From Sulfitobacter sp. (GTDB lineage: Bacteria; Pseudomonadota; Alphaproteobacteria; Rhodobacterales; Rhodobacteraceae): a stretch of DNA of 64,000 nucleotides. The stretch lies in contig JAFMGZ010000011.1 in the NCBI GenBank assembly GCA_017854855.1, forward strand, positions 1 through 64,000, given 5' to 3'. Made by a program: the position numbers and the translations under genes. Shown one piece after another: positions 7,924 to 16,315 of this stretch; within the stretch, counting starts at the first letter, position 1; each line of letters begins with the position of its first letter. The notes below the pieces were generated by a model, which had not been told where the DNA came from, made no database searches, and saw nothing but the letters and a program-made list of their open reading frames with translations.

Positions 7924-8874
7924 TTAACCTTGCAGCTCTGCCCACATCTCCAGATCGCGTTTGTCGGTCCAGATACGAGGATGCAGGATGCCGCGGGCCT
8001 CGTCATAGGCGCGGGCGACGTTGAAGGGCAGGCAGTGTTCGTAGATGGCGTAATCCTTGAACTTGGGGTCACAGGAGGCGCGCACCGCGTCCCATGCTTC
8101 CTTGAGAGACCCGCCGCGCGCGGCGACTTTGGCGGCGGGCGCATAGGTGCTTTGTACGAAGTCGCGGGTGCTGTCGATGGCGCGGGCCACGGCGGCCTTG
8201 CCGATCAAAGCGCCGCCCCGGCCGGGCGCGATGGCGTCCACGTCATAGGCCACGATCTTGTCCAGGGTACCGCCCCAGTCGCCGAAATATCCGTCGCCGC
8301 AGTAGCAGGCAGAATGGTCCTCGACGATGTCCCCGGTAAACATGACGTTTTCATCAGGTACATGGATCACCGCATCCCCCGCGGTATGGGCGCGGCCGAT
8401 GTGTTTGATATCCACCCGACGCTTGCCGAGATAGACGGTCATGCTGTCGCTGAAGGTGGTGGTGGGATAGGTCAGGCCGGGGATGCTTTCATGGCCTTCG
8501 AACAGGCGGGGGAAGCGCTGAAATTCGCTGTCCCAATCTTCCTGGCCGCGTTCCTCTACCATGCCACGGGCCACGTCGGACATGATGATCTGATCGGCAC
8601 CGTAAGCAGAGGCGCCCAGCACGCGGACCGCATGGTAATGGGTCAGAACCACATGGGTGATGGGTTTGTCGGTGATCGAGCGCACCTTTTCGATGACCTT
8701 GCCTGCCAGACGCGGGGTCGCCTGGGCCTCGACGATCATGACGCTGTCATCGCCGATGATCACGCCTGAGTTCGGATCACCCTCAGCGGTGAAGGCCCAA
8801 AGGTCGCGGCCCACCTCGTCGAAGGTGATTTTCTTTTCGGTCATATCCCCTTGGGATGCGAATGCTTTGGCCAT
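7924..8874 (-). CDS. Metallo-beta-lactamase-fold hydrolase with a half-lost metal site
   Basis: 316 residues from an ATG at 8874 preceded by GAGAGA. The MBL fold is evident: H79-Y-H81 after VVLT, a third His at 163 in AHTAGD, and D182 in FTGDIV. However, the Asp-His that normally completes HxHxDH is V83-R84, and the usual PGHG is PGRG (R219). Zinc site 1 ligands therefore remain, while site 2 ligands are missing. Between fahA and a membrane peptide in the homogentisate operon, it could be an esterase or glyoxalase-like repair enzyme, or a non-hydrolytic member. Confidence 0.78.
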   Translation of the reverse strand: MAKAFASQGDMTEKKITFDEVGRDLWAFTAEGDPNSGVIIGDDSVMIVEAQATPRLAGKVIEKVRSITDKPITHVVLTHYHAVRVLGASAYGADQIIMSDVARGMVEERGQEDWDSEFQRFPRLFEGHESIPGLTYPTTTFSDSMTVYLGKRRVDIKHIGRAHTAGDAVIHVPDENVMFTGDIVEDHSACYCGDGYFGDWGGTLDKIVAYDVDAIAPGRGGALIGKAAVARAIDSTRDFVQSTYAPAAKVAARGGSLKEAWDAVRASCDPKFKDYAIYEHCLPFNVARAYDEARGILHPRIWTDKRDLEMWAELQG

Positions 8875-8912
8875 GGTGGTCTCTCTCGGCTGATGCGCGT
8901 GATCTGCGGTTT

Positions 8913-8939
8913 GGATTGAGTTTAGGGGCAAGATGAAGC
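8913..8939 (+). repeat. 27-bp dispersed repeat, copy A
   Basis: Matches the other two copies (42647-42673 and 54511-54537) at 26 of 27 positions. It reads GGATTGAGTTTA, then G in place of T, then GGGCAAGATGAAGC. It lies in the gap between fahA and the MBL gene. Confidence 0.8.
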
Positions 8940-8966
8940 CCCCTGTGTGGCTGCGATTGGCTGGCG

Positions 8967-10220
8967 TCAGGGAAAGGCGATGGCAGGCAGGATCTTTCCT
9001 GTGCATTGGCCAAAGCCGATACGATAGCCGTCGCCCTGGGCGTGACCCGTGAGGGTCATTGTATCGCCGTCCTCGATGAAGCTGCGGGTGGAGCCGTCTT
9101 GGAGGGTGATTGGTTCCTTGCCACCCCAGCTGAGTTCCAGCAGGCTGCCGCGTTCGGATTTTTCAGCGCCCGAGATGGTGCCTGAGCCCAGCAGGTCCCC
9201 TGCGTTCATCGCACAACCTGATGAGGCGTGATGAGCCAGTTGCTGGGCGGCTGAGTAATACATCTGATTGTAATTGGTGCGGGCGAGCATTTCTTCGATG
9301 CCGCCTTGGGGCTGGATGAGAATACTCAGGTCGATGTCATAGAGCATCGGGCCGGGTTCTTGCAGGTAGGGGAGCAGGTCAAATTCGCGCTCTGGTGTGG
9401 AGGTGCGGAACGGTTCCAGGGCCGCTTTTGTGACGATCCAGGGCGAGATGGAGGTGGCGAATGCCTTGGCCTGGAACGGGCCGAGTGGCTGGTATTCCCA
9501 GGCCTGGATGTCGCGTGCGGACCAATCGTTCAGGATGACATAGCCAAAGATCATCTCGTCCGCTTCGGCCGTGGTGACAGGCGTGCCCATCTGCGTTGAG
9601 GTGCCGACGATCGCGCCCATCTCCAGTTCGATGTCCAGCCGCTTGCAAGGTCCAAAGGAGGGGACCGTTGCATCGGGTGCTTTCAGCTGTCCATTGGGCC
9701 GGATGATATCGGTGCCGGATACGACTACGGTTGAGGCGCGGCCGTTGTAGCCGATGGGGATGTGCAGCCAGTTGGGCGGCAGGGCGTTTTCCGCACCCCT
9801 GAACATGGTGCCGACATTGGTGGCGTGGTGACGGCCTGCGTAAAAGTCGGTGTATTCGGAGACAACCATTGGCATGTGCAATTCGGCATCCGCCATGGGG
9901 ACCAAAAGGGGGGCGATCTGGTCTTGGTCGGGCGCATCAGCGCCGAGCAGGGCAATCAGGCTTGCGCGCAGGGTTTCCCATGCATCCGGGCCAAGCTCCA
10001 TCACGTCGTTCCAATAGGGCACGTCAAAGACAGGTTCATCTGAAAGGGTGATAAGACCTGCCTCTTCCAGCGCTGCCATGTCCAGGATCTGGTCGCCGAT
10101 GGCCACACCGCAGCGCGCCTCAAGGCTGGCCGTCGAGAAGACGCCGTAAGGCAGGTTGTTGAGGGGAAAATCTGTCTCAGCGGTGTTGGCGCTGGTCACC
10201 CAGGATTGGAGCAGTGTCAT
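8967..10220 (-). CDS. fahA: Fumarylacetoacetase
   Basis: 417 residues from ATG 10220, preceded by AAAGGA. It hydrolyses fumarylacetoacetate to fumarate and acetoacetate, the last step of tyrosine/homogentisate breakdown. Family signatures visible are YTDFYAGRHHATNVGTMFRG, with the active-site His and a metal-binding Asp, and NDWSARDIQAWEYQPLGPF, GDLLGSGTISG and ELSWGG. The length matches the family (about 420). It follows hmgA on the same strand. No maleylacetoacetate isomerase gene is visible here. Confidence 0.95.
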   Translation of the reverse strand: MTLLQSWVTSANTAETDFPLNNLPYGVFSTASLEARCGVAIGDQILDMAALEEAGLITLSDEPVFDVPYWNDVMELGPDAWETLRASLIALLGADAPDQDQIAPLLVPMADAELHMPMVVSEYTDFYAGRHHATNVGTMFRGAENALPPNWLHIPIGYNGRASTVVVSGTDIIRPNGQLKAPDATVPSFGPCKRLDIELEMGAIVGTSTQMGTPVTTAEADEMIFGYVILNDWSARDIQAWEYQPLGPFQAKAFATSISPWIVTKAALEPFRTSTPEREFDLLPYLQEPGPMLYDIDLSILIQPQGGIEEMLARTNYNQMYYSAAQQLAHHASSGCAMNAGDLLGSGTISGAEKSERGSLLELSWGGKEPITLQDGSTRSFIEDGDTMTLTGHAQGDGYRIGFGQCTGKILPAIAFP

Positions 10221-10271
10221 TGAGGGTCCTTTGTTGGAATGTCGGGCAGATCCCGCCCTTTGGGTCAAGAT

Positions 10272-10298
10272 GTAGGGCGGGGCCGGCCCCGCCACTAC
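10272..10298. repeat. GC-rich near-palindrome between hmgA and fahA
   Basis: The core 10276-10293 is a perfect 18-bp palindrome (GGCGGGGCC/GGCCCCGCC), flanked by GTAG and CTAC with one mismatch. It resembles the other GTAGGG-type intergenic palindromes of this window and sits in the 81-base gap of the operon, where it could stabilise or attenuate the mRNA. Confidence 0.65.
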
Positions 10299-10301
10299 CA
10301 T

Positions 10302-11663
10302 TCATTTCTTGCCGGGGGTTCCGTCAAACTTCTTTTCGATACTGTCCCAGCAGTCGATGTAATCGTCCTGCAACGGGGCCTGTTTGGCTGCGAATTCGGT
10401 CAGGTGCTGGGGAAAGCGGGTCTCGAACATGAAACTCATGGTGTTGTCGAGCTTCTGTGCTGTCAGCTCGGCGTTGGAGGCCCCCTCAAAAGCGTTCTTG
10501 TCGGGACCATGGGGCAGCATCATGTTGTGCAGGGACATGCCGCCGGGAATGAACCCTTTGGGCTTGGCGTCATATTGGCCATAAATATTGCCCATCAGTT
10601 CGGACATGACGTTCTTGTGGTACCATGGCGGGCGGAAGGTATCTTCGGCCACCATCCAGCGTTCGCGGAAGAGCACAAAGTCGATATTGGCGGTGCCTTC
10701 AACGCCCGAAGGGGCGGTCAGCACCGTAAAAATCGAAGGGTCGGGGTGGTCAAACAGGATGGAGCCCACGGGGCAATATGTGCGCAGGTCGTATTTCACG
10801 GGGGCGTAATTGCCATGCCATGCGACCACGTCGAGCGGGGAATGGCCGATCCGGGTCTCATGGAACTGGCCGCACCATTTGATGGTCACGGTCGAAGGGA
10901 CCTCGCGGTCTTCAAAGGCTGCGACGGGTGTTTTGAAGTCGCGGCGATTGGCCATGCAATTGGCCCCGATGGGCCCCCGCCCGGGCAGTTCGAATTTCTG
11001 GCCGTAGTTTTCGCAGACAAAGCCGCGCGCAGGCCCTTCAAGGACCTCGACGCGGTAGACAAGGCCGCGGGGCAGGATTGCGATTTCCTTGGGCTCAAGG
11101 TCAATCACACCCAGTTCGGTGCAAAAACGCAATCGGCCCTCTTGGGGGACAACCAGCAATTCGGAATCGGCGGAATAGAAATAGCTGTCCACCATGCTTT
11201 GCGTGACCAGGTAGATATGGCTTGCCATGCCCACTTGTGTGTTAACGTCACCTGCCGATGTCATGGTGCGCATGCCGGTGAGCCAGGTCAGTTCCTCTTT
11301 GCTATGGGGCAGCGGGTCCCAGCGGTATTGGCCCAGGCTGGTTACATCCTGCGGGATATGGGGCGCGGATTTCCAATAGGGCAGTTCAATGCGTGCGTAG
11401 CGGTGGGAATGTTTGACCGAAGGGCGGATGCGGTAACACCATGTGCGTTCGTTCTGGTGGCTGGGTGCGGTAAAGGCTGTCCCGCTGAGCTGTTCGCCAT
11501 AGAGGCCATAGTTGCATTTTTGCGGGCTGTTCATGCCTTGTGGCAGGGCACCGGGCAGGGCTTCGGTTTCAAAGTCATTTCCGAAACCGGGCATGTAGCC
11601 TTCCATCGTGCCCATGGGAGAGGCGGCGCTGATCATATCGCTTGGGGTCAATTGACGGTTCAT
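10302..11663 (-). CDS. hmgA: Homogentisate 1,2-dioxygenase
   Basis: 453 residues from ATG 11663. A longer start would add seven residues. It opens homogentisate to maleylacetoacetate using Fe(II). Signatures include [20 protein letters not shown] at the N-terminus, QNSP-like [22 protein letters not shown], and the iron ligands within [16 protein letters not shown] (His and Glu) and [12 protein letters not shown] (His). It is the first gene of the minus-strand operon, divergent from a MarR regulator across a short intergenic region with a palindrome. Confidence 0.96.
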   Translation of the reverse strand: MNRQLTPSDMISAASPMGTMEGYMPGFGNDFETEALPGALPQGMNSPQKCNYGLYGEQLSGTAFTAPSHQNERTWCYRIRPSVKHSHRYARIELPYWKSAPHIPQDVTSLGQYRWDPLPHSKEELTWLTGMRTMTSAGDVNTQVGMASHIYLVTQSMVDSYFYSADSELLVVPQEGRLRFCTELGVIDLEPKEIAILPRGLVYRVEVLEGPARGFVCENYGQKFELPGRGPIGANCMANRRDFKTPVAAFEDREVPSTVTIKWCGQFHETRIGHSPLDVVAWHGNYAPVKYDLRTYCPVGSILFDHPDPSIFTVLTAPSGVEGTANIDFVLFRERWMVAEDTFRPPWYHKNVMSELMGNIYGQYDAKPKGFIPGGMSLHNMMLPHGPDKNAFEGASNAELTAQKLDNTMSFMFETRFPQHLTEFAAKQAPLQDDYIDCWDSIEKKFDGTPGKK

Positions 11664-11709
11664 GTTGGGCCCTTCGTTTCGCATTGTGCAGAATCAGTTA
11701 CGTATGTAA

Positions 11710-11727
11710 TAGTTGTTTTTGTAACTA
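11710..11727. promoter_or_regulatory. Palindromic operator in the hmgA-marR intergenic region
   Basis: TAGTT (11710-11714) and AACTA (11723-11727) form an inverted repeat with an 8-base centre. An additional wider pair, AGTTAC (11696-11701) and GTAACT (11721-11726), overlaps it. The size and the location between divergent hmgA and a MarR gene suit a MarR-family operator controlling both directions. Confidence 0.5.
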
Positions 11728-11742
11728 ACAACAGATCTTCCA

Positions 11743-12192
11743 ATGTCTCAGAATAATTTCAACCTGCAAAATTTCCTGCCTTATCTGTTGAATCAGGCGG
11801 CCGAGGTGAGTTCGCTGGAGTTTCAAAACGTCTACAAGCAGCGCTATGGCATGCTGCGTACGGAATGGCGGGTCCTGTTCCACCTGGGCCTTTACGGTCA
11901 GATGACCGCCAGTGACATCGGCAGCCGTGCCAAGATGCATAAGACCAAGATCAGCCGCGCGGTGCAGCGCCTAACGGAACGCCGATTTGTGGAACGCGCC
12001 CGCGATGCGAATGACCGCCGGGTTGAACATCTGACGCTTACGGCGCAGGGCCGTGCGGCCTATCAGGATCTACATGCGGTGGCCGAACGCTATGAACAAA
12101 GCCTGATGGACCAGCTTGACACCGATGAGGCGGCAGCGCTGCGGCGCGCCTTGGGTAAACTGGCAAATGCTGCACCTGCCGGGTTTACTTAG
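11743..12192 (+). CDS. MarR-family transcriptional regulator of the homogentisate operon
   Basis: 149 residues with a winged helix-turn-helix (about 40-110): WRVLFHLGLYGQMTASDIGSRAKMHKTKISRAVQRLTERRFVER, then a wing with DANDRRVEHLTLT. It is divergent from hmgA with only about 80 bases between, so it most likely represses hmgA-fahA and is relieved by an aromatic intermediate, as HmgR-type or MarR-type regulators do. The effector is unknown. Confidence 0.85.
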   Translation: MSQNNFNLQNFLPYLLNQAAEVSSLEFQNVYKQRYGMLRTEWRVLFHLGLYGQMTASDIGSRAKMHKTKISRAVQRLTERRFVERARDANDRRVEHLTLTAQGRAAYQDLHAVAERYEQSLMDQLDTDEAAALRRALGKLANAAPAGFT

Positions 12193-12218
12193 CCCCTGTT
12201 TGCAGTCACCGATGTGCC

Positions 12219-13118
12219 ATGAATGATCAAACCAAAGGTCTGTTGATAACGCTATTCGGTGTCCTGTTCGTGGTGCCGGATTCACTGTTTGTGCGTCTGA
12301 TCGATGCGGATGCGCTGACCATTGCCTTTTGGCGTCTGTTTCTGGCGGGCGGATTGTCGACGCTGTGGATATTGCTGACCAAGGGCGCAGAGCCGTTTCG
12401 CGCGGTGTTTCGCACTGGAAGATATGGCATTGTCTATATGTTGGGGGTGGGGGGCAGTGGTGTCTTGTTCGTTCTGGCCGTCAGCCTGACGTCGGTGGCG
12501 AATGTGGTCTTTATCATCGCTTCCTTGCCGGTTTTCGCCGCAGTATTTAGCCGGATTTTCCTGGCAGAGCCTTTCAGCGCGCGTACCTTCTTGACCATAG
12601 CCGCAGTCGTGCCGGGGCTGGCGATCATTGCCTATGGGTCGGGGGAAACCGAACATGCCAGCCTGGCGGGAGACCTGCTGGCCTTGAGCGTGTCTGCACT
12701 GTTTGCCGCGGCCCTCACGGCGGCGCGGCATGCCCGTGCGACATCTATGGTGCCGGGGGTGGCGATGGGCTATGTCGCGGCGTCCTTGCTGATTGCCCCT
12801 TTTGCCGCACCGCTATCGATGCCGGCAGACCAGATGCCGCTGGTTCTGGGCCATGGGGCGGTCATCCTGCTCAGCTCTGTATTATTGGCCATCGGGCCGC
12901 GCTACATCACCTCGGCCGAGGTTGGGTTACTGGTTTTGCTGGAATCCGTCTTGGCCCCCCTGTTGGTCTGGGGGGTGATCGGCGAAAACCCGGGGCCTTA
13001 TACGTTGACCGGTGGGGCCATCGTGATCGGAGCCTTGTTTGTTTCCAATCTGGTGCTGCTCATGCGCCTGCGCCGGGTGGACAGGGTGTCCACGTTACAG
13101 GGGCGCGCGGGTCCGTAG
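12219..13118 (+). CDS. DMT-superfamily (EamA) transporter
   Basis: 299 residues with about ten hydrophobic segments in two EamA halves. The first begins LLITLFGVLFVVPDSLFVRLID and the second VPGVAMGYVAASLLIAPFA. It is a probable inner-membrane metabolite exporter. It follows the MarR gene by 26 bases and may be cotranscribed. The substrate cannot be inferred. Its last codons lie within one arm of an 18-bp inverted repeat. Confidence 0.85.
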   Translation: MNDQTKGLLITLFGVLFVVPDSLFVRLIDADALTIAFWRLFLAGGLSTLWILLTKGAEPFRAVFRTGRYGIVYMLGVGGSGVLFVLAVSLTSVANVVFIIASLPVFAAVFSRIFLAEPFSARTFLTIAAVVPGLAIIAYGSGETEHASLAGDLLALSVSALFAAALTAARHARATSMVPGVAMGYVAASLLIAPFAAPLSMPADQMPLVLGHGAVILLSSVLLAIGPRYITSAEVGLLVLLESVLAPLLVWGVIGENPGPYTLTGGAIVIGALFVSNLVLLMRLRRVDRVSTLQGRAGP

Positions 13119-13137
13119 GGTGGACACCCTGTCCACC
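13076..13137. repeat. Paired 18-bp inverted repeats, each itself a hairpin
   Basis: Arm 13076-13093 is an exact reverse complement of arm 13120-13137. Each arm is also an internal hairpin, GTGGACA and TGTCCAC around three bases. The left arm is inside the 3' end of the EamA gene. The right arm starts after its TAG stop. The region separates convergent genes and may terminate transcription on both strands or be a REP-like element. Confidence 0.8.
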
Positions 13138-13144
13138 TGACTGA

Positions 13145-13954
13145 TCAGAAATCTGCGGTCACACCCGGCAGGTTCAGGGACTTCATCAGATCACGCAGTT
13201 CTTGGCGTGCCGCGACATTTGAGATGTTCAGCTGTTTGACCCCAATGTCCTTGAGATCAAGTAGGGTCAGACCGCGTGGAAACAGTTCTCTGAAGATGAC
13301 GCGTTCATTGAAGCCTGGTGCAATCCGAAATCCGATCCGCTTGGACAGTTTCTGGATCGCCCGCTCCATCTTGTCCTTGTTGACCATGCGCTGGGCACCC
13401 ATGCGGTTGCGCACCACGACCCAGTCAATCGGCGTCAGCCCGGCCTGGGCGCGCAGCTGCCGGGCCGTCCAGACCATTTCGGAATAGACTGACGGGCCGG
13501 TGATCTTGTCCCCGTTGGCGTCCGTATGGGCCAGCAAATCAAAGTCGATGAAACTGTCATTGAGTGGCGTGATCAGCGTATCGGCCAGGGAATGCGCGAC
13601 CTGGCTGAGCCGCGTGTGGGATCCGGGGCAATCGATCAGGATAAAGTCATTGTTCGGCTCCATCGCAGCGACTGCCGCGCTGAGGCGATGGTCATAGACG
13701 TTTTCGCCGGGCTTCAGGCTGCTGGCCTCGACCTCGGGCAGTTCAAACAAGGTCGGGCTTGGCAGCTCAAGCTTTGTTTGATCCAGAAAGTCCCTTCGAT
13801 TTTCGCAATAGCGGCCCAGGGTGCGCTGTCTGAGGTCGAGGTCAAGCACGCTGACGGCATGGCCCATACGGGCCAAAGCCGTTGACACATGCATGGAAAC
13901 CGTCGACTTCCCTGCACCGCCTTTTTCATTCCCAACGACGATAATATGCGCCAT
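13145..13954 (-). CDS. mipZ: MipZ division-plane positioning ATPase
   Basis: 269 residues of the ParA/MinD P-loop family. The deviant Walker A is NEKGGAGKST near residues 8-17, followed by LDLDLRQRTLGRYCENR and FILIDCPGSHTRLSQVAHSLADTLITPLNDSFIDFDLL, which is the MipZ pattern. MipZ forms a ParB-dependent gradient from the poles and keeps FtsZ at mid-cell in alphaproteobacteria lacking MinCDE. It stands alone, with a 239-base upstream region. Confidence 0.93.
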   Translation of the reverse strand: MAHIIVVGNEKGGAGKSTVSMHVSTALARMGHAVSVLDLDLRQRTLGRYCENRRDFLDQTKLELPSPTLFELPEVEASSLKPGENVYDHRLSAAVAAMEPNNDFILIDCPGSHTRLSQVAHSLADTLITPLNDSFIDFDLLAHTDANGDKITGPSVYSEMVWTARQLRAQAGLTPIDWVVVRNRMGAQRMVNKDKMERAIQKLSKRIGFRIAPGFNERVIFRELFPRGLTLLDLKDIGVKQLNISNVAARQELRDLMKSLNLPGVTADF

Positions 13955-14144
13955 GTTTCCGTTCCCTTGCCCGCCTGCAATTGGTGCAGGATATTGTTGA
14001 AGGACACTATATTTGGGGTTTCACCCTTTGGGAAGTGTTCCAAGGCCCCCATGACCGCGAAACGGCGATCATAATGAAATACAGCCGCGATCCATGCGCA
14101 TATGGCTGGGCAAACCGGTATTTGCGCTGGCACGACATGAAAAA

Positions 14145-14166
14145 GGCGCTGCATTTCTGCAGCGCC
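14145..14166 (-). terminator. Rho-independent terminator of rplS-rpmE
   Basis: A perfect 9-bp stem (GGCGCTGCA/TGCAGCGCC) around a 4-base loop. On the minus strand it is followed by TTTTTC. It lies 28 bases after the rpmE stop. Confidence 0.88.
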
Positions 14167-14193
14167 TCTCCATTTCGACTGTCCAAACCCTGA

Positions 14194-14415
14194 TTACAGG
14201 GACAGGCCGGCGTATTTGCTCTTGAACTTCGACACGCGGCCGCCGGTGTCCATCAAACGGCTGGTGCCGCCGGTCCACGCAGGGTGCACAGATGGGTCGA
14301 TGTCGAGTGACAGCTGGTCGCCCTCTTTGCCCCATGTTGATTTCATTTGCACGATGGTACCGTCAGTCATCTTGACGTTGATCGTGTGATATTCGGGATG
14401 TGTATCCGCTTTCAT
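14194..14415 (-). CDS. rpmE: 50S ribosomal protein L31
   Basis: 73 residues from ATG 14415, beginning [20 protein letters not shown], with [16 protein letters not shown] and [10 protein letters not shown], all typical of L31. It has no CxxC pairs, so it is the non-zinc (C-minus) form. It follows rplS by 13 bases and shares its transcript. Confidence 0.95.
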   Translation of the reverse strand: MKADTHPEYHTINVKMTDGTIVQMKSTWGKEGDQLSLDIDPSVHPAWTGGTSRLMDTGGRVSKFKSKYAGLSL

Positions 14416-14428
14416 TGGTCCGGCCCCC

Positions 14429-14803
14429 TTACGCTTTTTTCGGCTTGTAGTTGGAATTTTCGACGATACGCGCGGATTTACCACGACGTGACCGCAGATA
14501 ATACAGCTTGGCGCGACGCACGCGGCCACGACGGACCACTGTGATGCTGTCGATGTTCGTGGAGTGCAGTGGGAACACGCGCTCTACACCTTCACCAAAG
14601 CTGATTTTACGCACGGTGAACGAACCGGCAATGCCGTGGCCGTTGTTGCGTGCGATGCAGACGCCTTCGTAGTTCTGCACACGGGTGCGTGTACCTTCGG
14701 TTACTTTAAAGCCGACGCGGATGGTGTCGCCCGCACGGAAATCTGGGATTTCTTTACCCAGCGCGGCGATCTGTTCCGCCTCGATTTGCGCGATCAGGTT
14801 CAT
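14429..14803 (-). CDS. rplS: 50S ribosomal protein L19
   Basis: 124 residues: [37 protein letters not shown], then [46 protein letters not shown], a complete L19. The SD AGGAG is 8-9 bases ahead. In many bacteria rplS follows trmD directly. Here the two are separated by ppk2 and a DUF465 gene on the other strand, so rplS-rpmE must have its own promoter in 14804-15060. A small hairpin (CGTGG/CCACG, 14826-14839) lies in its leader. Confidence 0.96.
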   Translation of the reverse strand: MNLIAQIEAEQIAALGKEIPDFRAGDTIRVGFKVTEGTRTRVQNYEGVCIARNNGHGIAGSFTVRKISFGEGVERVFPLHSTNIDSITVVRRGRVRRAKLYYLRSRRGKSARIVENSNYKPKKA

Positions 14804-15146
14804 CTGACCATTCTCCTATGATGCTCGTGGTGTTCCACGAAGATTGTTTCGCGACCCAAGAGCTTCGGCCTGTGTGTCGGGACTGCACCGAAGTGGCCCG
14901 CCGAAGGTAGCGTCGTCATTCCTTGTCTTGCTGCGCGTCAGTTCTTGTCATGCCCTAACGCAAAGCACCGGAGTCGCGCCAAGCGATTCCGGATGAGCGG
15001 GGTATAGGAGGGATGGTTGCAGGGATCAAGCACTGAAATCCCTGATCGACGCAAGGGACAAATGCTATTGATCCAGGTCAATGCGGCTGCGGCCCTTGCT
15101 GGGCTAGACGATAGGACAACGGCTTGATTGTCAAAAGGAGCTCCCC
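14804..15146. other. Divergent promoter region between rplS and ppk2
   Basis: No gene is visible. The region must carry the rplS promoter (minus strand) and the ppk2 promoter (plus strand). It holds the leader hairpin at 14826-14839 and an FNR-type box at 15068-15081. Confidence 0.6.
15068..15081 (+). promoter_or_regulatory. FNR/FnrL-type binding site upstream of ppk2
   Basis: TTGAT-CCAG-GTCAA matches the FNR-family pattern TTGAT-N4-ATCAA at nine of ten arm positions. The centre is 72 bases upstream of the ppk2 start, leaving room for a promoter whose start would be about 41 bases downstream. This would place ppk2 under oxygen-responsive FnrL or a related Crp/Fnr regulator. Confidence 0.6.
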
Positions 15147-16040
15147 TTGGTGCTGGCCAAAGATACCCCCGCTGCTGCCCCCCCGACCGACACGATCCTT
15201 GGCTTTGAAGAGGGGGAATACCCCTATCCAAGCAGGCTGGACCGCAAGACCTATGAGGCCGAAAAATCGGACCTTCAGGTTGAGTTGCTGAAAGTTCAGC
15301 ATTGGGTCAAGCAAACCGGTCAGAAGTTCGTGCTATTGTTCGAGGGACGCGATGCTGCGGGCAAGGGGGGCACGATCAAGCGGTTCACCGAACACCTCAA
15401 CCCGCGTGAAGCCCGCGTAGTGGCCTTGAACAAACCCAGTGAAGAAGAGCGCGGGCAATGGTTCTTTCAACGCTACATCAAACATTTGCCGACGGCGGGC
15501 GAGATCGTTTTTTATGACCGTTCTTGGTACAACCGCGCCGGGGTGGAACGGGTGATGGATTTTTGCGCGCCGCAAGAATACTTGGAATTCATGCGCCAGA
15601 CACCTGAATTTGAACGGATGCTGGTGCGCAGTGGGATCAGGCTGTTCAAATATTGGTTTTCAGTCACCCAAGCCGAGCAAAAGCGCCGCTTTGAAGCCCG
15701 CGAGACGGACCCGTTAAAGCAATGGAAACTGTCGCCCATTGACCGCGCAAGCCTGGATAAATGGGACGACTACACCGAAGCCAAGGAAGCGATGTTTTTC
15801 TATACGGACACCGCCGATGCGCCCTGGACGGTGATCCGTTCGAATGACAAGAAACGGGCGCGGCTGACCTGCATGCGCCATTTCCTGGCCAGTCTGGACT
15901 ATCCTGACAAGGACACCGAGGTGGCCAAACCACCCGATCCGCTGATCTTTCATCAGGCGGAAAAGCTGTTGCGCGAGACAGATCATATTCTGGCAACCTC
16001 GCTGCATCCGAAGAACCGAAAATCAACGCAGACCAAATAA
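15147..16040 (+). CDS. ppk2: Polyphosphate kinase 2
   Basis: 297 residues from a TTG at 15147. A GTG at 15150 is an equally good start, 9 bases after AAAAGGAG. PPK2 transfers phosphate between polyphosphate and nucleotides, often making GTP/ATP from polyP. Visible motifs are the Walker A FEGRDAAGKGGTIKR (about 65-79), the Walker B YDRSWYNRAGVERVMDF (about 123-139) and the lid-helix Arg/Lys region around RRFEARETDPLKQWKLSP. It is one-domain (class I). It is oriented against the flanking ribosomal genes and preceded by an FNR-type box. Confidence 0.93.
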   Translation: MVLAKDTPAAAPPTDTILGFEEGEYPYPSRLDRKTYEAEKSDLQVELLKVQHWVKQTGQKFVLLFEGRDAAGKGGTIKRFTEHLNPREARVVALNKPSEEERGQWFFQRYIKHLPTAGEIVFYDRSWYNRAGVERVMDFCAPQEYLEFMRQTPEFERMLVRSGIRLFKYWFSVTQAEQKRRFEARETDPLKQWKLSPIDRASLDKWDDYTEAKEAMFFYTDTADAPWTVIRSNDKKRARLTCMRHFLASLDYPDKDTEVAKPPDPLIFHQAEKLLRETDHILATSLHPKNRKSTQTK

Positions 16041-16054
16041 CCTGGAGCCATGCA

Positions 16055-16306
16055 ATGTCCCACGTCCCCCATGAACTCAATCACGAATTTCCGCAGTTCG
16101 CGCCGCTTATCTCTGCGCTGCGGCAGTCCGACAGCCACTTTGCCAGAATGTCGAATACATATCATGACCTGAACCGCGACGTGCACCGGGCAGAGACCGA
16201 TGTAGAGCCGACAAGCGATGCCCATCTGACCGAAATGCGCAAGGCGCGTATGACCCTCAAGGATGAGATATACAGCTATCTCAAGGCGCGGGCCGAAACG
16301 ACCTGA
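16055..16306 (+). CDS. YdcH-family (DUF465) small protein
   Basis: 83 residues: MSHVPHELNHEFPQF, then DSHFARMSNTYHDLNRDVHRAE, LTEMRKARMTLKDEIY, the recognised DUF465 helical-hairpin pattern. The function is unknown; such proteins are small cytosolic helical bundles. It starts 14 bases after ppk2 and is probably cotranscribed, then meets trmD tail to tail. Confidence 0.85.
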   Translation: MSHVPHELNHEFPQFAPLISALRQSDSHFARMSNTYHDLNRDVHRAETDVEPTSDAHLTEMRKARMTLKDEIYSYLKARAETT

Positions 16307-16315
16307 AGCGGGGCG

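Noticed and set aside
10239-11756. 505-codon plus-strand open frame over hmgA
   Set aside because: Exact antisense of a complete homogentisate dioxygenase; the product is Gly/His-rich without recognisable domains and crosses into the MarR promoter region.
13955-14144. Small gene between mipZ and rpmE
   Set aside because: Short frames here have no ribosome binding site or coherent translation; the stretch fits a mipZ promoter plus the rpmE terminator.
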